Below, piece by piece: positions 30,319 to 41,555 of a stretch of DNA of 64,000 nt. Within the stretch, counting starts at the first letter, position 1. Each line of letters opens with the position of its first letter. Source of the DNA: Agapetus fuscipes. Taxonomy: Eukaryota; Arthropoda; Insecta; Trichoptera; Glossosomatidae. The stretch lies in assembly GCA_951799405.1 (NCBI GenBank), contig OX637337.1, forward strand, positions 372,001 to 436,000, read 5' to 3'. The notes beneath the pieces are model-generated. The model worked only from the letters and a program-made list of their open reading frames with translations, made no database searches and was not told where the DNA came from. Position numbers and translations under genes: made by a program.

Positions 30319-30420
30319 ACCGAAAATCGGTAATATTTGTTTGAAGACTAATCAGCTGTTCATTTGCGGCCATCTTGGATTGATAGTTCTTCATACAGTA
30401 TTACCGATATTCGGTAGGTT
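30319..30420. repeat. Small inverted-repeat element (about 100 bp)
   Basis: CCTACCGAAAATCGGTAATA at the left is inverted as ATTACCGATATTCGGTAGG at the right, with about 60 bp between. Each arm is itself palindromic (ACCGAAAATCGGT). No copy elsewhere in the window. Confidence 0.65.
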
Positions 30421-30650
30421 CGATTAGACTTCCATTAGACTTCCATCCCTGGTGGCTTGCATGACTTCTCCCAGGGTACCGCCTCGTGTCCGCCCCTGCC
30501 ACCTAGGCTGCCACATTGCCGCCACAACTAGCTCACTCTCAGAACCGGTCATGAGCGCCAGCCCCCAGACAGATCCATCACTAACGGCTATCTAGCGCCT
30601 CCATACGTCATCTCCTCCTAAGCAATACTTGGAATGGTGCTGGGGATGAC

Positions 30651-31079
30651 ATGAGTTCTGCTCTCCAGGGATGGTTTAATGTGTGCAATGATTCTACAAT
30701 TAACAAACCTCAACTTCATGATGAATGGTCTCGATATTGCAGTTTTCAAAAACATTTCAAAAAGACAATTTTCATTTCCGGTAGGAATAGTTGCATCCCA
30801 AAAGAAACGGTCATTTTTCTGTTGGAGTCTTTATTCTCGAACACTTGCAATAAGGTTTGCACATTTCAAGACGTCAAAAAAGCTGTGAAATTACGCGATC
30901 GTTTGATAAGGCAAACGCTCACTTATACATTGTGTTTGGACCCTAGTCACACAGACCTTTGGTGTTATCCCGCTGGGAAATATTATAATTTCAATCATCC
31001 GTGCTTACACTTTTTGACTCCATTATCGATGCCACCCGTTGTCTTGAGGAGACCACTGAGCTTAGCGATCCCTAGCTGA
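30651..31079 (+). CDS. Unassigned open frame, 142 codons (doubtful)
   Basis: The longest frame outside tandem repeats and mobile elements that is not on GC-rich sequence. It begins MSSALQGWFNVCND and contains VKKAVKLRDRLIRQTLTYTL. I recognise no family, signal peptide or membrane segment, and no splice framing confirms it. It may be chance or an old mobile-element fragment. Listed only because it is unusually long for the local composition. Confidence 0.15.
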   Translation: MSSALQGWFNVCNDSTINKPQLHDEWSRYCSFQKHFKKTIFISGRNSCIPKETVIFLLESLFSNTCNKVCTFQDVKKAVKLRDRLIRQTLTYTLCLDPSHTDLWCYPAGKYYNFNHPCLHFLTPLSMPPVVLRRPLSLAIPS

Positions 31080-31688
31080 ATATTCATCTTTTGAATTACT
31101 TTTTCGAGTAAAGATGTTAATTTTTAAAACACTTCATTATTTTCTTTCTATTTTTAATTCGACTCTGGTTTTTGGCATTCTCATCATGGCTTGAGGTTTT
31201 TTATTTCTCTAATAACTAAGCAAGTAATAACGATTACCAGCAGTAATTTGTATTTTTACACATTCGCATGTTGTTTTGCGTTTCCTGAGTGATGCGACGT
31301 GACGAGCGCACTGTTAAGCAGCGGTGTCCTCGGCCGCATGCGGAGATCTCACCATTTTGATTTTATCAAAGCAAAAATGCTCGATTCATTCAAAATCAGA
31401 ATTCATAATTTTGACGAGAAATCATTAGAAATGTTAAAGTTATTGTCGTCAAGAGGAAATAATATTCTGATCACACTGAGTCCGTAATCACTACTTTATT
31501 CACCAAACAAATAATTTCCACAAATTAGCAGAAAATATTTTTTATGGCAACAGATTATAAAAACCCAAAAGTTATAGTTTTTCATAAAAGTATAATTAGA
31601 TTTCTGCTCAAATACTACACCTATCGCTGGCAGGCCATAGAGCTGGGCCGGTCATGATGTCTCTCGGTGATTAAAAAATACGATCAAT
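31080..31688. other. AT-rich DNA, nothing recognised
   Basis: No gene or shared repeat was identified. Confidence 0.4.
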
Positions 31689-31689
31689 T

Positions 31690-31945
31690 CCTTGACTTAT
31701 AGGTTGGTATGAGACTGATCACCCATACTGTAAATAATGTTTCACTTTGCTAATGGCATCCCTGTTTCAGGGAAGGTCGGCAAAAGTTGTATGGTTTATG
31801 TTCATTTGTGGCTTAGATTTTAATTTGCAAGTAGTACACATGCAGCATTTGTACGCGCGAATTTGCACGCGTTTGTTTGTGGACATGCATTTAATATTAA
31901 TTTTAAATGTAAATGTACCTTTGCAATTTAGATTATAATTTGTAG
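31690..31945 (+). mobile_element. RTE-like LINE 3' tail
   Basis: Runs from CCTTGACTTATAGGTTGGTA to TTTGCAATTTAGATTATAA. No coding part. Confidence 0.85.
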
Positions 31946-31949
31946 CTGT

Positions 31950-33560
31950 TCAACCCCTTGCTACAAAACGTAATATTCTTCTCCTTGTTTGTCCATCGAG
32001 ATTTAAATTCATCTCTCGATTCTCGTTCCTGGTTTCCTGACTTTTGGTTATCACAGCCTGTCTAGGTTATCTGAACCTCTAACATAATCATTTTGGCCCA
32101 CAGTCAAAAGATAATCATCATCTTCTAAAGCAGGGCCCTGATGTGCCAGGCATCTGCCTCTGTTCGTTGCCATCCATGAGTTGCTTCAAATCCTCGAAAT
32201 ATGAAGTTCTTGGGTGACATCTAGATCGTCTTCCTAAGATTTTTTCTTCAAAGGTGTTGCTTGAATAATAGAGTTATTGAAAATCATGCATTTCAAACTA
32301 CTAATTTTCCTTAAAGACAAATGTTTGGTTCGCGGATCTCTGTGTCATGCTCCTCCCTCCGTGATCAGGCTGCGCCACGTCCACCAGCCTTGCGGTGTTG
32401 GTGAGTCCTGTTATTATTTCCTCGCAAATGAAGAGTCGGGCGCGCTGTGGCGGCGCACGCAAGGCGAGGCGGGTGAAGTAGCGCATGTGTCTGACAGTTT
32501 AGTGCATGTTAGGTAATTTGGCAATTAAAATAACTTAATAACTGAAATTAGCGACAAACGTAAGCTAAGTAGTCACGCACAAGTGTTTACGGCTCTCATG
32601 AATGGAATGCTTCAGGCTTCTGCTTCTAAACTAACGTTCTTGTATTGTAAATGTCATGTTACATTATTTTTGCAGGATTAAATTAATACATTAACAATTG
32701 CCGACTTCATAATGTTTCCAATATGAATCCAGTTTTTATCAAGCCTTTGATTGAAGACTTTTTACGATGCTTGTAAATACATGAACACAAGGCCGCTGCT
32801 GAATGATCTAACGCAAAATAATGTTCGCGTGTAGGAACACTAATAGTTATTTTACTTCATTCAATTGATGGTAGTGTCTGTCATATAACATCACTTTGTC
32901 GTGATGATGCTCCCTTATGCAATGGTCGAGAAAAAATACATTAATTTTAGAGTAAGCTGTAAGCTGAAATTGTGCCGATTTCCTTCACAACATTTCTTTA
33001 CTTCCATACTTATGTTGACTAGCGGAAAAATATTTTTTCTGATATCCTTTTCATAACGCAATCGTACGTATTCTTTAAAGGGTTCTTTTCATTTAATTTT
33101 ATGAAACCGGTTCTCCAAGTGGACAACTCAATCGGATCCTGAAATACTCGTAAATGTTTTATAGCTCTCACGGCTGCATCTGCAATCACAGGAACATCCC
33201 CACACTGCGCGGCGCAGCGCCATGCCCACTGCGGAGCGGCGTGATCAGCAGTGCTGGCGGAATGAAGACGTTTGCTTATCGGTCTCATCTGCGAGATGGC
33301 GCGCTGATAGCCGGCTCAGGAGCAGGCAGGTCGTTTGAATAATTTGATGAGTCGCTGAGAACAAACGCCTTTCAGCAGCTCTGCAGGTCATCGGTTCGCC
33401 ACCACCCACGCTCACTGTGCTCTATGTGTAGTCTGCACCTGCTTTACTTGCTTATTTTGTTGTAGCAAAAATAAAGATTTGACAAATTACACACGAGTAA
33501 TGGATTTTAAAACTGGCTTCTAAAGGGGAATAAATTTGTACGAAATTTATAACCTTGCAT
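31950..33560. other. Unassigned DNA
   Basis: Nothing coding was recognised. The text at 31980-32250 resembles the style of a decayed LINE 3' UTR but no second clear copy is present. GC-rich patches occur at 32335-32490 and 33190-33320. Confidence 0.4.
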
Positions 33561-33567
33561 TTATTCC

Positions 33568-33995
33568 TTGAAAGAAGTATGCAAGGACAGGAAGAAGTGG
33601 CGGCTAATCTGCAATGTTGATTTCTAATGTTGGTGTATTCATTTGCTACATTTTTTGCATAGGAAATTTTTGACTTTTTTTGTATAGATTTCTTTGTAAG
33701 GTTTTGTTCTTTTTTATATTTAAATGTAATTTATTATTCATATTCCTTGACTTATAGGTTGGTATGAGGCTGACCACCCATACTGTAAAAAATGGTTCAC
33801 TTTGCCAATGTCACCCCTGTTTCAGGGAAGGTCGGCAAAAGTTGTGGGGCTTATGTTCATTTGAGGTTTGGATTTTATTTGTAAGTTCACAATCAGCATT
33901 TGTAAGCGCGAACTACACTTGTTGGTTTGTGGGCATACATCTGAGAGCTTTAAATGAATATATCCTTGCAACTTAGATTATAGATTATAGATTAT
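33568..33995 (+). pseudogene. RTE-like LINE: last codons, 3' UTR and full tail
   Basis: GAAAGAAGTATGCAAGGACA and AAGTGGCGGCTAATCTGC (coding end), then about 130 bp of AT-rich UTR (GCTACATTTTTTGCATAGG), then the complete tail from CCTTGACTTATAGGTTGGTA to TTGCAACTTAGATTATAGAT with an (ATTATAG)n terminus. Very similar to 59027-59535, so both are relatively recent. Confidence 0.9.
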
Positions 33996-34129
33996 AGCAT
34001 GAATGCCATCATCTTTTTATTCTGTCGCCATTCTGCTAGTTATGTTTGGTATTTCCACTTCTATCTGCTCTTTCACACTGCTTGAATTCCATATTTTTAA
34101 TAAATGGAATGGTTTTCAGCGAACTGGAG

Positions 34130-34215
34130 GAGTGTTACCGGGGATCGGAGCCGTTAGTTTTCCATGTTTCGCCCATATCTTTATCGAACATCATCAGCAA
34201 AATGACAAATGTGAT
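34130..34215 (-). ncRNA. Hammerhead-like core on the minus strand
   Basis: In reverse: CTGATGA (34197-34191), a loop segment TGTTCGATAAAGATATGGGC that can pair GTTC with GGGC through wobbles, and GAAAC (34170-34166). The right order and spacing for a stem II hammerhead core is present but stem I is not visible. Confidence 0.4.
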
Positions 34216-34219
34216 TTTT

Positions 34220-34675
34220 ATGAAATGTAAAATAATAGATAAGCTTGAGCCACTTGTATTCGTGATGAATAGGACAAGGACTAGGTCAGGAAGACGTCTG
34301 GTTTCCTTTAGCCATGAGTTGTGGCCGTGTGGACCACCAGGGGCGCAGTCGCTAGAGCTGCCTCGTCTCCTTGAGAGAGTGGAAGAGCTGGTAGTAATTA
34401 TTGGCATAATGAAGCGCGCGCTCATTAAACATGCCACTTTTATTAGCCGACGTCTCAATGAATATTCAAAATGGCTGCCATTTAGAATTTAGGCGGGCCA
34501 TGTCACAATAAAGTGTATTTTTAATCGCGGACTTTTGAAGGTTTATTCCTGATATCTAACCGAGATTACGCTCGGACAGCTTACACAACTCAAGATGATA
34601 ATGGACTCTGCACAATTAAAAAAAGCCTTCGGGTGTGTAGCGTCACCCACAGAAAATAAAAATTGGATTCCCGAT
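34220..34675. other. Unassigned DNA
   Basis: Frames on both strands (148 codons plus, 107 codons minus) overlap without a recognisable motif. No gene can be supported. Confidence 0.4.
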
Positions 34676-34679
34676 AATC

Positions 34680-34998
34680 GAACTAAGCTACACATATAGT
34701 GCAATTTCATATCGTATTGTTTCCGAAGGGTTAGCATTTGGTGCGTGAAAATTACATGTTTATTTTTATGGCCGGCCTTATGTTAACCACTTCACATGAA
34801 ATGGGCTTTCTCAGCTCCCATGGGGGCTGCTTCTCATTTTTTTAAGTCTGAGTAAAATTTGAGTTCAAAATTGTTTTATTTGGGTTTGAAAAAAACGCTG
34901 AAATGAATAATCATTTCACACAAATTTGGTTGGAATCGAATGATAGACCTCTGACATGCTACGTATCTTTCACCATCTGAGCCATCGACCGGACAGCC
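34680..34998 (-). mobile_element. SINE-B, full but diverged copy
   Basis: On the minus strand: head with GGTCGATGGCTCAGATGGTG and a weak B box, body ACTCAGACTTAAAAAAATGA, GCCCATTTCATGTGAAGTGG, GGCCGGCCATAAAAATAAAC, and the terminus ACTATATGTGTAGCTTAG. The D-arm region is better preserved here than in most copies. Confidence 0.8.
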
Positions 34999-34999
34999 T

Positions 35000-35330
35000 T
35001 CTAGCAAGTGAGCTTAGTATTTATTTATTTATTTATTAAGAGGTGCAATACAGACAATTGGTACATATAAACAATAAAAAAATAATAATAAGCAACAGTA
35101 ACACAAATAACCAATCATCCAAACTATGCACACTACATCAATAGACACAAGCATACATCTTCACACAAACATCACGCAGGCAATCACAGCTATACAACAC
35201 TAGAAGCATACACAGCATTCACACCATTACAATATTTCTTTAAAATAAATCTAATACACACATAAGACTTAGTACAAGTTAGTACAACTCACAAGTAGAC
35301 TTAGTATAAAGTCGTGGGGCAATATGGCTA
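35000..35330. repeat. (TTTA)n run followed by A- and C-rich sequence, LINE-tail-like
   Basis: TATTTATTTATTTATTTATT is followed by GAGGTGCAATACAGACAATT and about 250 bp that lacks G. In reverse this would be a 3' UTR ending in (TAAA)n. No coding part is attached, so the assignment is weak. Confidence 0.4.
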
Positions 35331-35339
35331 ATATTAGTG

Positions 35340-36065
35340 ATACATAATTTACACGGCGAGATAAGCCGCGCAGCCATATTTGTCAATGGATGCACCTGCT
35401 CGGCAGAACCGGCTCCTGCAGACCTCACCTCCCCACCCCACCAGGCAGCTCATTCTTATTAGCAACATTATACTCGCATCATCATGAACTAGGAGGCGAG
35501 GTGACGAAATGAATCTGCAAGCTGTGCGCGGGCGAGTGGTGTCCAAGGTGACGAGGGAACTCGTACTCAACTCTAAGCATGTATGGAAACTAAAACGTTT
35601 AATAAGTGTACGTTTATGTTAAACGCTATATGGCCATAATAACTCTCGTCACCCACTAGCAAATATATAATATGGTATACAAATAATCACCTTAATTCAT
35701 AAACGGGAATGGCTCGTGATGAGTTGGGAGCTCTTTTTCGGCTTTGATATTGAGGAAACCATTGACGCATAATAGTATAAGTGGACGTGAAACTGATAGA
35801 CTCAAATATATACATTTCAACTTACCTAAAAACAAACTGCCCACAGTAAGAAAGAGAACAAAAATGCTCCTTGAGTGTCTTCATTGCGAACAGACAAGGG
35901 TGAGAAAAGTTAGAATTTTTTCTCCACAATGTTGACATTACTAAAAGGCATCGATACGCGATAACTAAGAAACTCATTGGGTATTGATTTATAAATAATT
36001 CACCAAAATATAAAACAATCAATTATTAATTTATGACGTCAAGAACTGTTTTTCGGCTGGGTATA
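35340..36065. other. Unassigned DNA
   Basis: A GC-richer patch 35360-35580 contains no recognisable frame. The remainder is AT-rich. Confidence 0.4.
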
Positions 36066-36067
36066 AT

Positions 36068-36098
36068 AGGTTGGTTAATTGCATTCCTTTTTTTCTAT
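36068..36098 (+). mobile_element. SINE-C, 3' fragment
   Basis: AGGTTGGTTAATTGCATTCC matches the 3' end of SINE-C (12020-12050 in reverse). Only about 30 bp remain. Confidence 0.5.
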
Positions 36099-36150
36099 TT
36101 TTCTTTAAATGTGCACACGCGTGTTAATTGTTTTGGTCGGTAAATTTGTC

Positions 36151-36386
36151 TATAATCTATAATCTAAGCTGCAAGGATATGTAAGCATTTAAGGCTCATA
36201 TGAAATGCATGCCTACAGACAGGCACATGTAGGTTCGCGCCTACACATTCTGCATGTGTGCATACAAATAAAGAAAACCTCACACGGACATAAACCTTGC
36301 AACTCCTGCCGCCGTTCCCTGAACCGGGGTGGCATTGGCAAAAGTGAACCGATTTTTACAGCACGGGTGGTCAGCCTCGTACCAAT
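36151..36386 (-). mobile_element. RTE-like LINE 3' tail
   Basis: In reverse from TTGGTACGAGGCTGACC to TTGCAGCTTAGATTATAGAT. It has the GGGTGGCATTGG variant shared with 5660 and 52885, indicating a subfamily. Confidence 0.85.
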
Positions 36387-36389
36387 TTT

Positions 36390-37200
36390 CAAATAAACAA
36401 AAAAGGTATCGGAAGTCATCATGGCATGTGTAGTTATTGGGTGCTGAAACATAAATGGGGAAGCAAGATATCATGGGATTTCACGTGATTATGTTTGGCA
36501 GTCTGGCTGACAGCTGTGTCACATACTATGCTTCAATACCGCAAGCTAGTTCTGTCTCCACTTACATATCCATAGAGGAAGCCGAGAGCGGCCTGGTTGC
36601 TGGAACTACTAAATGCCATCATGTGTTTGAACCCTGGGCGGTGAAATCTTCATTATGAGATTTTTCTCAATAAAAGTGTTATGTAAAGGTTCTAGCATTT
36701 ATTTATTGGAGTTGTATGCTAATTGAGAGGTGCGTACAAGCCGATGTTTAATTTTCTTTCTTCTTCTTCTTTTGGTTCCACTTCTATCGAAGATCGGCGA
36801 TCATCGTGGCTATTTCGACCTTGGATGCTGTAACTCCAACTATACTGCTGTAGCTCGAAACAGGGACTTGTTACTTTTATTGAACTACTCGTATTGCCGC
36901 TGGTTTGTCAGCCATGATGTTCTTTAGCGTTCCTGAAATCTTCTCCCCTCAACCTTACCCTGTATGATAAGTTGGACAGAGCGGAAATCATTTTCTTTGT
37001 TTTCTTGTTATAAGGAACGTTTTTATGGCACTGCTGCCAATAGTAACATTTATTATTTTCTACCATTAAGAGAGAAATACTGATGATTGGAACAGCTGCA
37101 TTGCTAGAAATGGACGGTAAAACTATTTTAAATTTTATGACTAACCTGCGCTCGCGAGGAGGTACACAATATTTTTGTAAATTGTGATGCATGGGAATCA
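36390..37200. other. Unassigned DNA with a (TTC)n-associated repeat
   Basis: TTCTTCTTCTTTTGG and TCGAAGATCGGCGATCATCG near 36763-36806 are inverted at 49985-50033 (GATCGCCGATCTTCGTTAGA, GAAGAAGAAGAAG), and related text lies at 12264-12290. This marks a dispersed repeat ending in (GAA)n. No gene. Confidence 0.45.
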
Positions 37201-37235
37201 GTTCATTCTTTATCGGTGTGCTGAAAGGGCGGCTC

Positions 37236-37315
37236 GTAAAGGTGTTGGCTACAACGCCAACGCTGAGAACGTCGAGAATAATGTAAGTAAGCTCTCTACA
37301 ACGTTTCGTCAAATA
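37236..37315 (+). ncRNA. Hammerhead-like family copy, core lost
   Basis: The stem II arms are GTTGGC and GCCAAC, whereas the 24411 copy has GTTAGC and GCTAAC, a paired change. The downstream GTCGAGAATAATGTAAG is shared with 6899 and 24445. The CTGANGA and GAAA boxes are degraded, so only the family relationship is claimed. Confidence 0.4.
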
Positions 37316-37319
37316 TACG

Positions 37320-37675
37320 AAAAGTGTAATTAATTTAACAGTTTATTTTGATTTGCCACTTTTCATTCAGATTCACATTGATATTTTCTCGTACACAGTG
37401 CGAGTAGGTGCCTACATTGTTGTAGAATTAATTAATAATTTATTGCCCGAGCCTAAGTTCTTCACACCTGAGACCGCCAACAGAAGCCAAGTGATCCAAC
37501 TAATGCACCAACTACTGTCTCGATTTCTTTTCAATTAAATATTATACTTGATGTACATAGCAAACTAATATTTGAAAATTTCCAGGAGTAGAAGATCTGG
37601 AAATGCCCTTGATGAAGTCTTCATGTTAGTGTTTATTTATATATTTTTTTAATATTTTAATTTACATCTTATATT
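37320..37675. other. AT-rich DNA, nothing recognised
   Basis: No gene or repeat seen. Confidence 0.4.
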
Positions 37676-37677
37676 TT

Positions 37678-37920
37678 TGGTATGCGGCTGACCACCCATG
37701 CTGTAAAAATGGTTCACTTTGCCAATGTCACTCCTGTTTCAGGAAAAGACGGTAAGATTTGCAGGGTGTATGCCCATTTGAGATTTGGGTTTTTATGTTG
37801 TAGGTTCACATGCAGCATGCGCAAGCGCGAACTTGAACGTGTGTGCTTGTGAGAATGCATATTGTGTGAATCCCCAATGTAACATATCTTTGCAACTAAG
37901 ATTAGATTAGATTAGACTTG
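37678..37920 (+). mobile_element. RTE-like LINE 3' tail
   Basis: From TTGGTATGCGGCTGACC to TTTGCAACTAAGATTAG with a clean (ATTAG)n end. Shares the ATGCGGCTGACC variant with 43290, defining a second subfamily. Confidence 0.85.
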
Positions 37921-37924
37921 ATTA

Positions 37925-38925
37925 TTTTCTTTTGGAAAAGAAAACTCCTATCTTCATCCCTGAACTAGGAACACTCTGTGTCTCAGGGATGGGGAGACAT
38001 TCTGCCGTGGTGGAAATTGCCCAAATATAAACTTAACGCTTAAAATCAACCATAGCGCTTACCAAAACAATGTGTGCAAACTATAACATCGCCTCTACAG
38101 AGCGTTTCAGTTCTCCATAGAACAGTGTGATAAGTGAGGGGACCAGCCCAGCACCGTCCTTTATAAGATCTGTTTGTGTACAATACTCTTGCTGTTCGCG
38201 TCGTTGCGGAGCTTGGTGTTGACATTTACAGAGTGATGCTGGTTTTGGTGAAACTAACATTTTATGCAGATCGCAACTTATTTATAAACTCATTATGCTA
38301 ATCCTACGCTCATCCTGCGATCATCCAGTGGAAAACAATTAAATAAATAATTACACTCCGCCATTTATCCAAAAGCTCGTGGTATTTCATGTTTTGCGCA
38401 CCTATGTAGCTGCAACTGTAATTTCATCCCTACTCCACTAGAGAAGGTCAAAGCCTCAACAGAATTACTTCCATTTCTGTTAAACGTTCTCAAATATAAA
38501 TTATTCTTATTCATTCGTCGCTCTTTTATTTTTTCTCCCAAATTGAGTAAATTGAATAGCGTAGGATACGTGTTACCTGCTCGCGCGTAATAGGATCTGT
38601 TATCTCGGTAATGGCTGGTGTTATCCAGAGGTAAGGTCGTTATGCAGCTGAAATGGCGGCATAAATAGTTTTATAATAAATAGTCTCAGGAGTGATCGTT
38701 AATTTGTTGAGTAAACAATAATAATTGATTAATCTTTTAAACCGTTTTAAGACCGGAATAAATTAGAAACCGTGTAGGAAAGACATAATATTTTGACTGT
38801 TCCCAGAAGAACACCGCTGGGACCTCTCTTACGTTTACGATGTTATAAAAAGTCCAAAGAATGCGTTTTATCGCTGTTCTTTTTTAAATGGCAATTTGTC
38901 GGCGCTCACACTTTTTATTTGATTC
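37925..38925. other. Unassigned DNA
   Basis: Contains a decayed dispersed repeat at about 38025-38125 (ACGCTTAAAATCAACC, ATCGCCTCTACAGAGCG). A stretch at 38570-38680 has GTTATCTCGG and TAATGGC sites. No gene. Confidence 0.4.
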
Positions 38926-38929
38926 TTCA

Positions 38930-39140
38930 GCCTCTGAGGAGCGCTGTGATCCAGTGCGCCCAAAACTAAATGCCGCTCGTAAATCTGGGCAAGTGCTCCT
39001 CTTTCATCAGCGCATACAAATCCCCCAGATGAGCCGCTGCGCCGAGTAAAGTGCGCAGTTTAGTGGCCGCCCATCACAACACGCCGCCCACTTCAGAGAC
39101 AGCGCCCACTGGAGCTTCTTATGAAGTTCCGGATACTTGT
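38930..39140. promoter_or_regulatory. GC-rich island, candidate regulatory element
   Basis: A GC-rich block without a coding frame (GATGAGCCGCTGCGCCGAGT, GGCCGCCCATCACAACACGC), single copy in the window and surrounded by AT-rich DNA. Function inferred. Confidence 0.2.
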
Positions 39141-39144
39141 AAAG

Positions 39145-40825
39145 CGCGCGAGATTGACAGATCTGCTTTAGTAGGTAAACTTTACATACTATATGCTCCA
39201 GGAAATCAATTAACAGGTTGTGATTGATGAATCAGTTGCTTTATGTTGGGCGCATAATAAAATGCTTTTCCCTTACTTTCACTCGGTATCTAACTATCTA
39301 GCAATCTCAGCTTATGTAACACTTACATATTCGAGGTGTGTTCTGTAATTTTTTGTTCATTTACTATAGTTATGTGGAAATTTGCAGTCCCGTAGCAATG
39401 GGAATAATATTCTACGTCATCAGCATCATGAGCTCGACAACTCTGGATGAGCCTTGGCTGAATCCAAGATACTCCTTCACTCTCGCCTGCATTTGCTCTC
39501 CAGCTACATATTGGCTGCACCTACATTGACACCATCCTTCCATTGCATTTTTTGCCTTGTTATTCTGAGACTGTTAAGCGTTTAATTGGGTTGGTGTCGT
39601 TCCTTCTAATCATGTGACCAGTCTACTGCAGGCGGCTTGCTTTGATGGTACTGATCGCATCGTATGTTTCTGATATAATGTAGCAATGAGTTGGCAATGA
39701 GTGAGCTCGACGCTTTCAGCACGGCGTCTTTAAGTTGTAGTTGACGGTCTCCAACAGGACGCAGGGAGAGGTGTCTGTAGAGAGTGATGGCTGGAGAAGG
39801 ACAGCGTTGGATAAACAGTGTCGCTTGTGGTAGATGAAGGAGGTCAGGGCCGCTGCGGTCGGTCGTGCCAAAAATGTTGCAGATGAGTCACAATATAATT
39901 GAAGATAATGAAATAATTTCCCCGTCAATTGAAGTCGTGCTTAATAATTTGGCAGCATTTTTTGAAGCGTTTAGCCAGAAGTGTTGATGGGGAGCAGTAG
40001 CAGTGCCAGATGAGGAGTCGCATTCCTCCCAGAGACTCAGTGCTGGGATTGACAAGGGCCGAGAGCTTTTGGAAAATTCCTAACAAATGAAAACTTGTAT
40101 TATCCACAGATTTTTCATAGCAGGCAACTCTAGGATTATCTATAAAAAAATGTAACAGAATATTGGAACAAACAAGGTAACTTTTTATTGGACTTTCTTC
40201 TTTATCTTATGTTTTATAGCTATTTATAAAGCGGATTTGCCCTGTGAAGTCACAACTTTTTGACGTTTGAAATGTGTAGACCTAATTAGGGAAAGGTTTA
40301 ATCAATATGGTGTGAAATATTCCCCGAAGTTTTCATTTTCGTTGCGCTACTGTGTGAGTATTGTTAATTTAGTTATAAGTCAGTTCTCGTTATGTTGTGC
40401 ATCTGCTGGTCGGCGAGATGAGCCCACGGCCCACGCCCCTGATCAGATGATGGAGTTTTGCTCCACAGCAGGGCAGGACACGATACGCATTCCTTTATTT
40501 ATGAACATAACGACGTTAGGGAGTCCCCAATTGTTGCAAATTTTATTTGAAGATGGGGTAGCACTCCTTTTACTTTTGTAACGAAAGATATTTTTTATGA
40601 GTAGGAAGAAAGTTTTCGTTCTACATCAAAGGGCTAGGGTTTCTTTTTCAACGATAGTGATAAACATGACTCCCCGTTTTGGTGATTTGTTTTAATCAAA
40701 TTATTGAACCTGTAAGTCTTACTCAGCTCCACTCCAAATGACAATAAGAAACGAAACCTTCACTTTATGTCAGGTTACTTCAAATTATGTAGGAACAAGG
40801 ATATTATGTAAGTCTGAACCTCTTA
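39145..40825. other. Unassigned DNA
   Basis: 39420-39700 (CTTGGCTGAATCCAAGATAC) has the style of a decayed interspersed repeat and includes the palindromic CTTGGCTGAATCCAAG. No coding gene can be supported. Confidence 0.4.
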
Positions 40826-40829
40826 TGTG

Positions 40830-40945
40830 TAAGAGAAAAAATAGGCTCCGCTTGCCACATGCGACCCTTTCAAAGAGACCGTGTCAAGAAGTTAAAATAC
40901 TTACGTACTTATGTGTAACTTAGATGCGTTGCGTATTTTCTTCAT
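40830..40945 (+). mobile_element. SINE-B, 3' end
   Basis: AAAAATAGGCTCCGC, CACATGCGACCCTTTC and the terminus TGTGTAACTTAGATGCGTTG. Head and first half missing. Confidence 0.8.
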
Positions 40946-40949
40946 TCCG

Positions 40950-41545
40950 ATAAAAAGTTTATACTCGGGACAATGGCACGCATTGCAAGGTCCAGGCGTC
41001 CATGGCAGACTATTCCCACTGAGGGACCCTGGACTCCCTGCTCCTAATTGCCTCCCCCTCCACCTGGGGCAGCAGATCTCTAATAAGATCTCCGCTCCAC
41101 GCTCATCCTGCCAGCCCAGCCATTCAACCAGTTACAGGAACTGATAAGAAGTATTGTATAAATGCCATAACCATCATCTGCACGTTGTGTAATCCAACTC
41201 GATTAAGAGTTTATGTGCGCGATTATCTGGAATCTGTTTGGTTTTGTTCTACACGAGAGATAAAGGGCCAGGCTTTACTCTTATATGCAGATTTAAGGGC
41301 CATTCAAAGAGCTTTAAGATCTTGTACGAGTTTAATTCTTAAAACTTCAGTGTGCCGTGTGCGGATAAAAGTTTCGTTTTTGCTTTTCATTTTAATTAAA
41401 GTGACTTAACTCCAATGTACAACTTACTTTACAACGGCTTGAGTAAGACTTTTTTTTATTTAAGAAAGAGAAAAATACGTCAATTCTTAAAGTCCCGTTT
41501 TCTGAATTGGAGGGAAAATGAAGGGCGCTACAGAGACACAGCATC
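40950..41545. other. Unassigned DNA
   Basis: A GC-richer block 40975-41130 without repeat copies, then AT-rich text. No gene. Confidence 0.4.
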
Positions 41546-41555
41546 TCCTAAACCA

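Noticed and set aside
34046..34492. 148-codon plus-strand frame
   Set aside because: It crosses the hammerhead-like element and is mirrored by a minus-strand frame; no recognisable domain.
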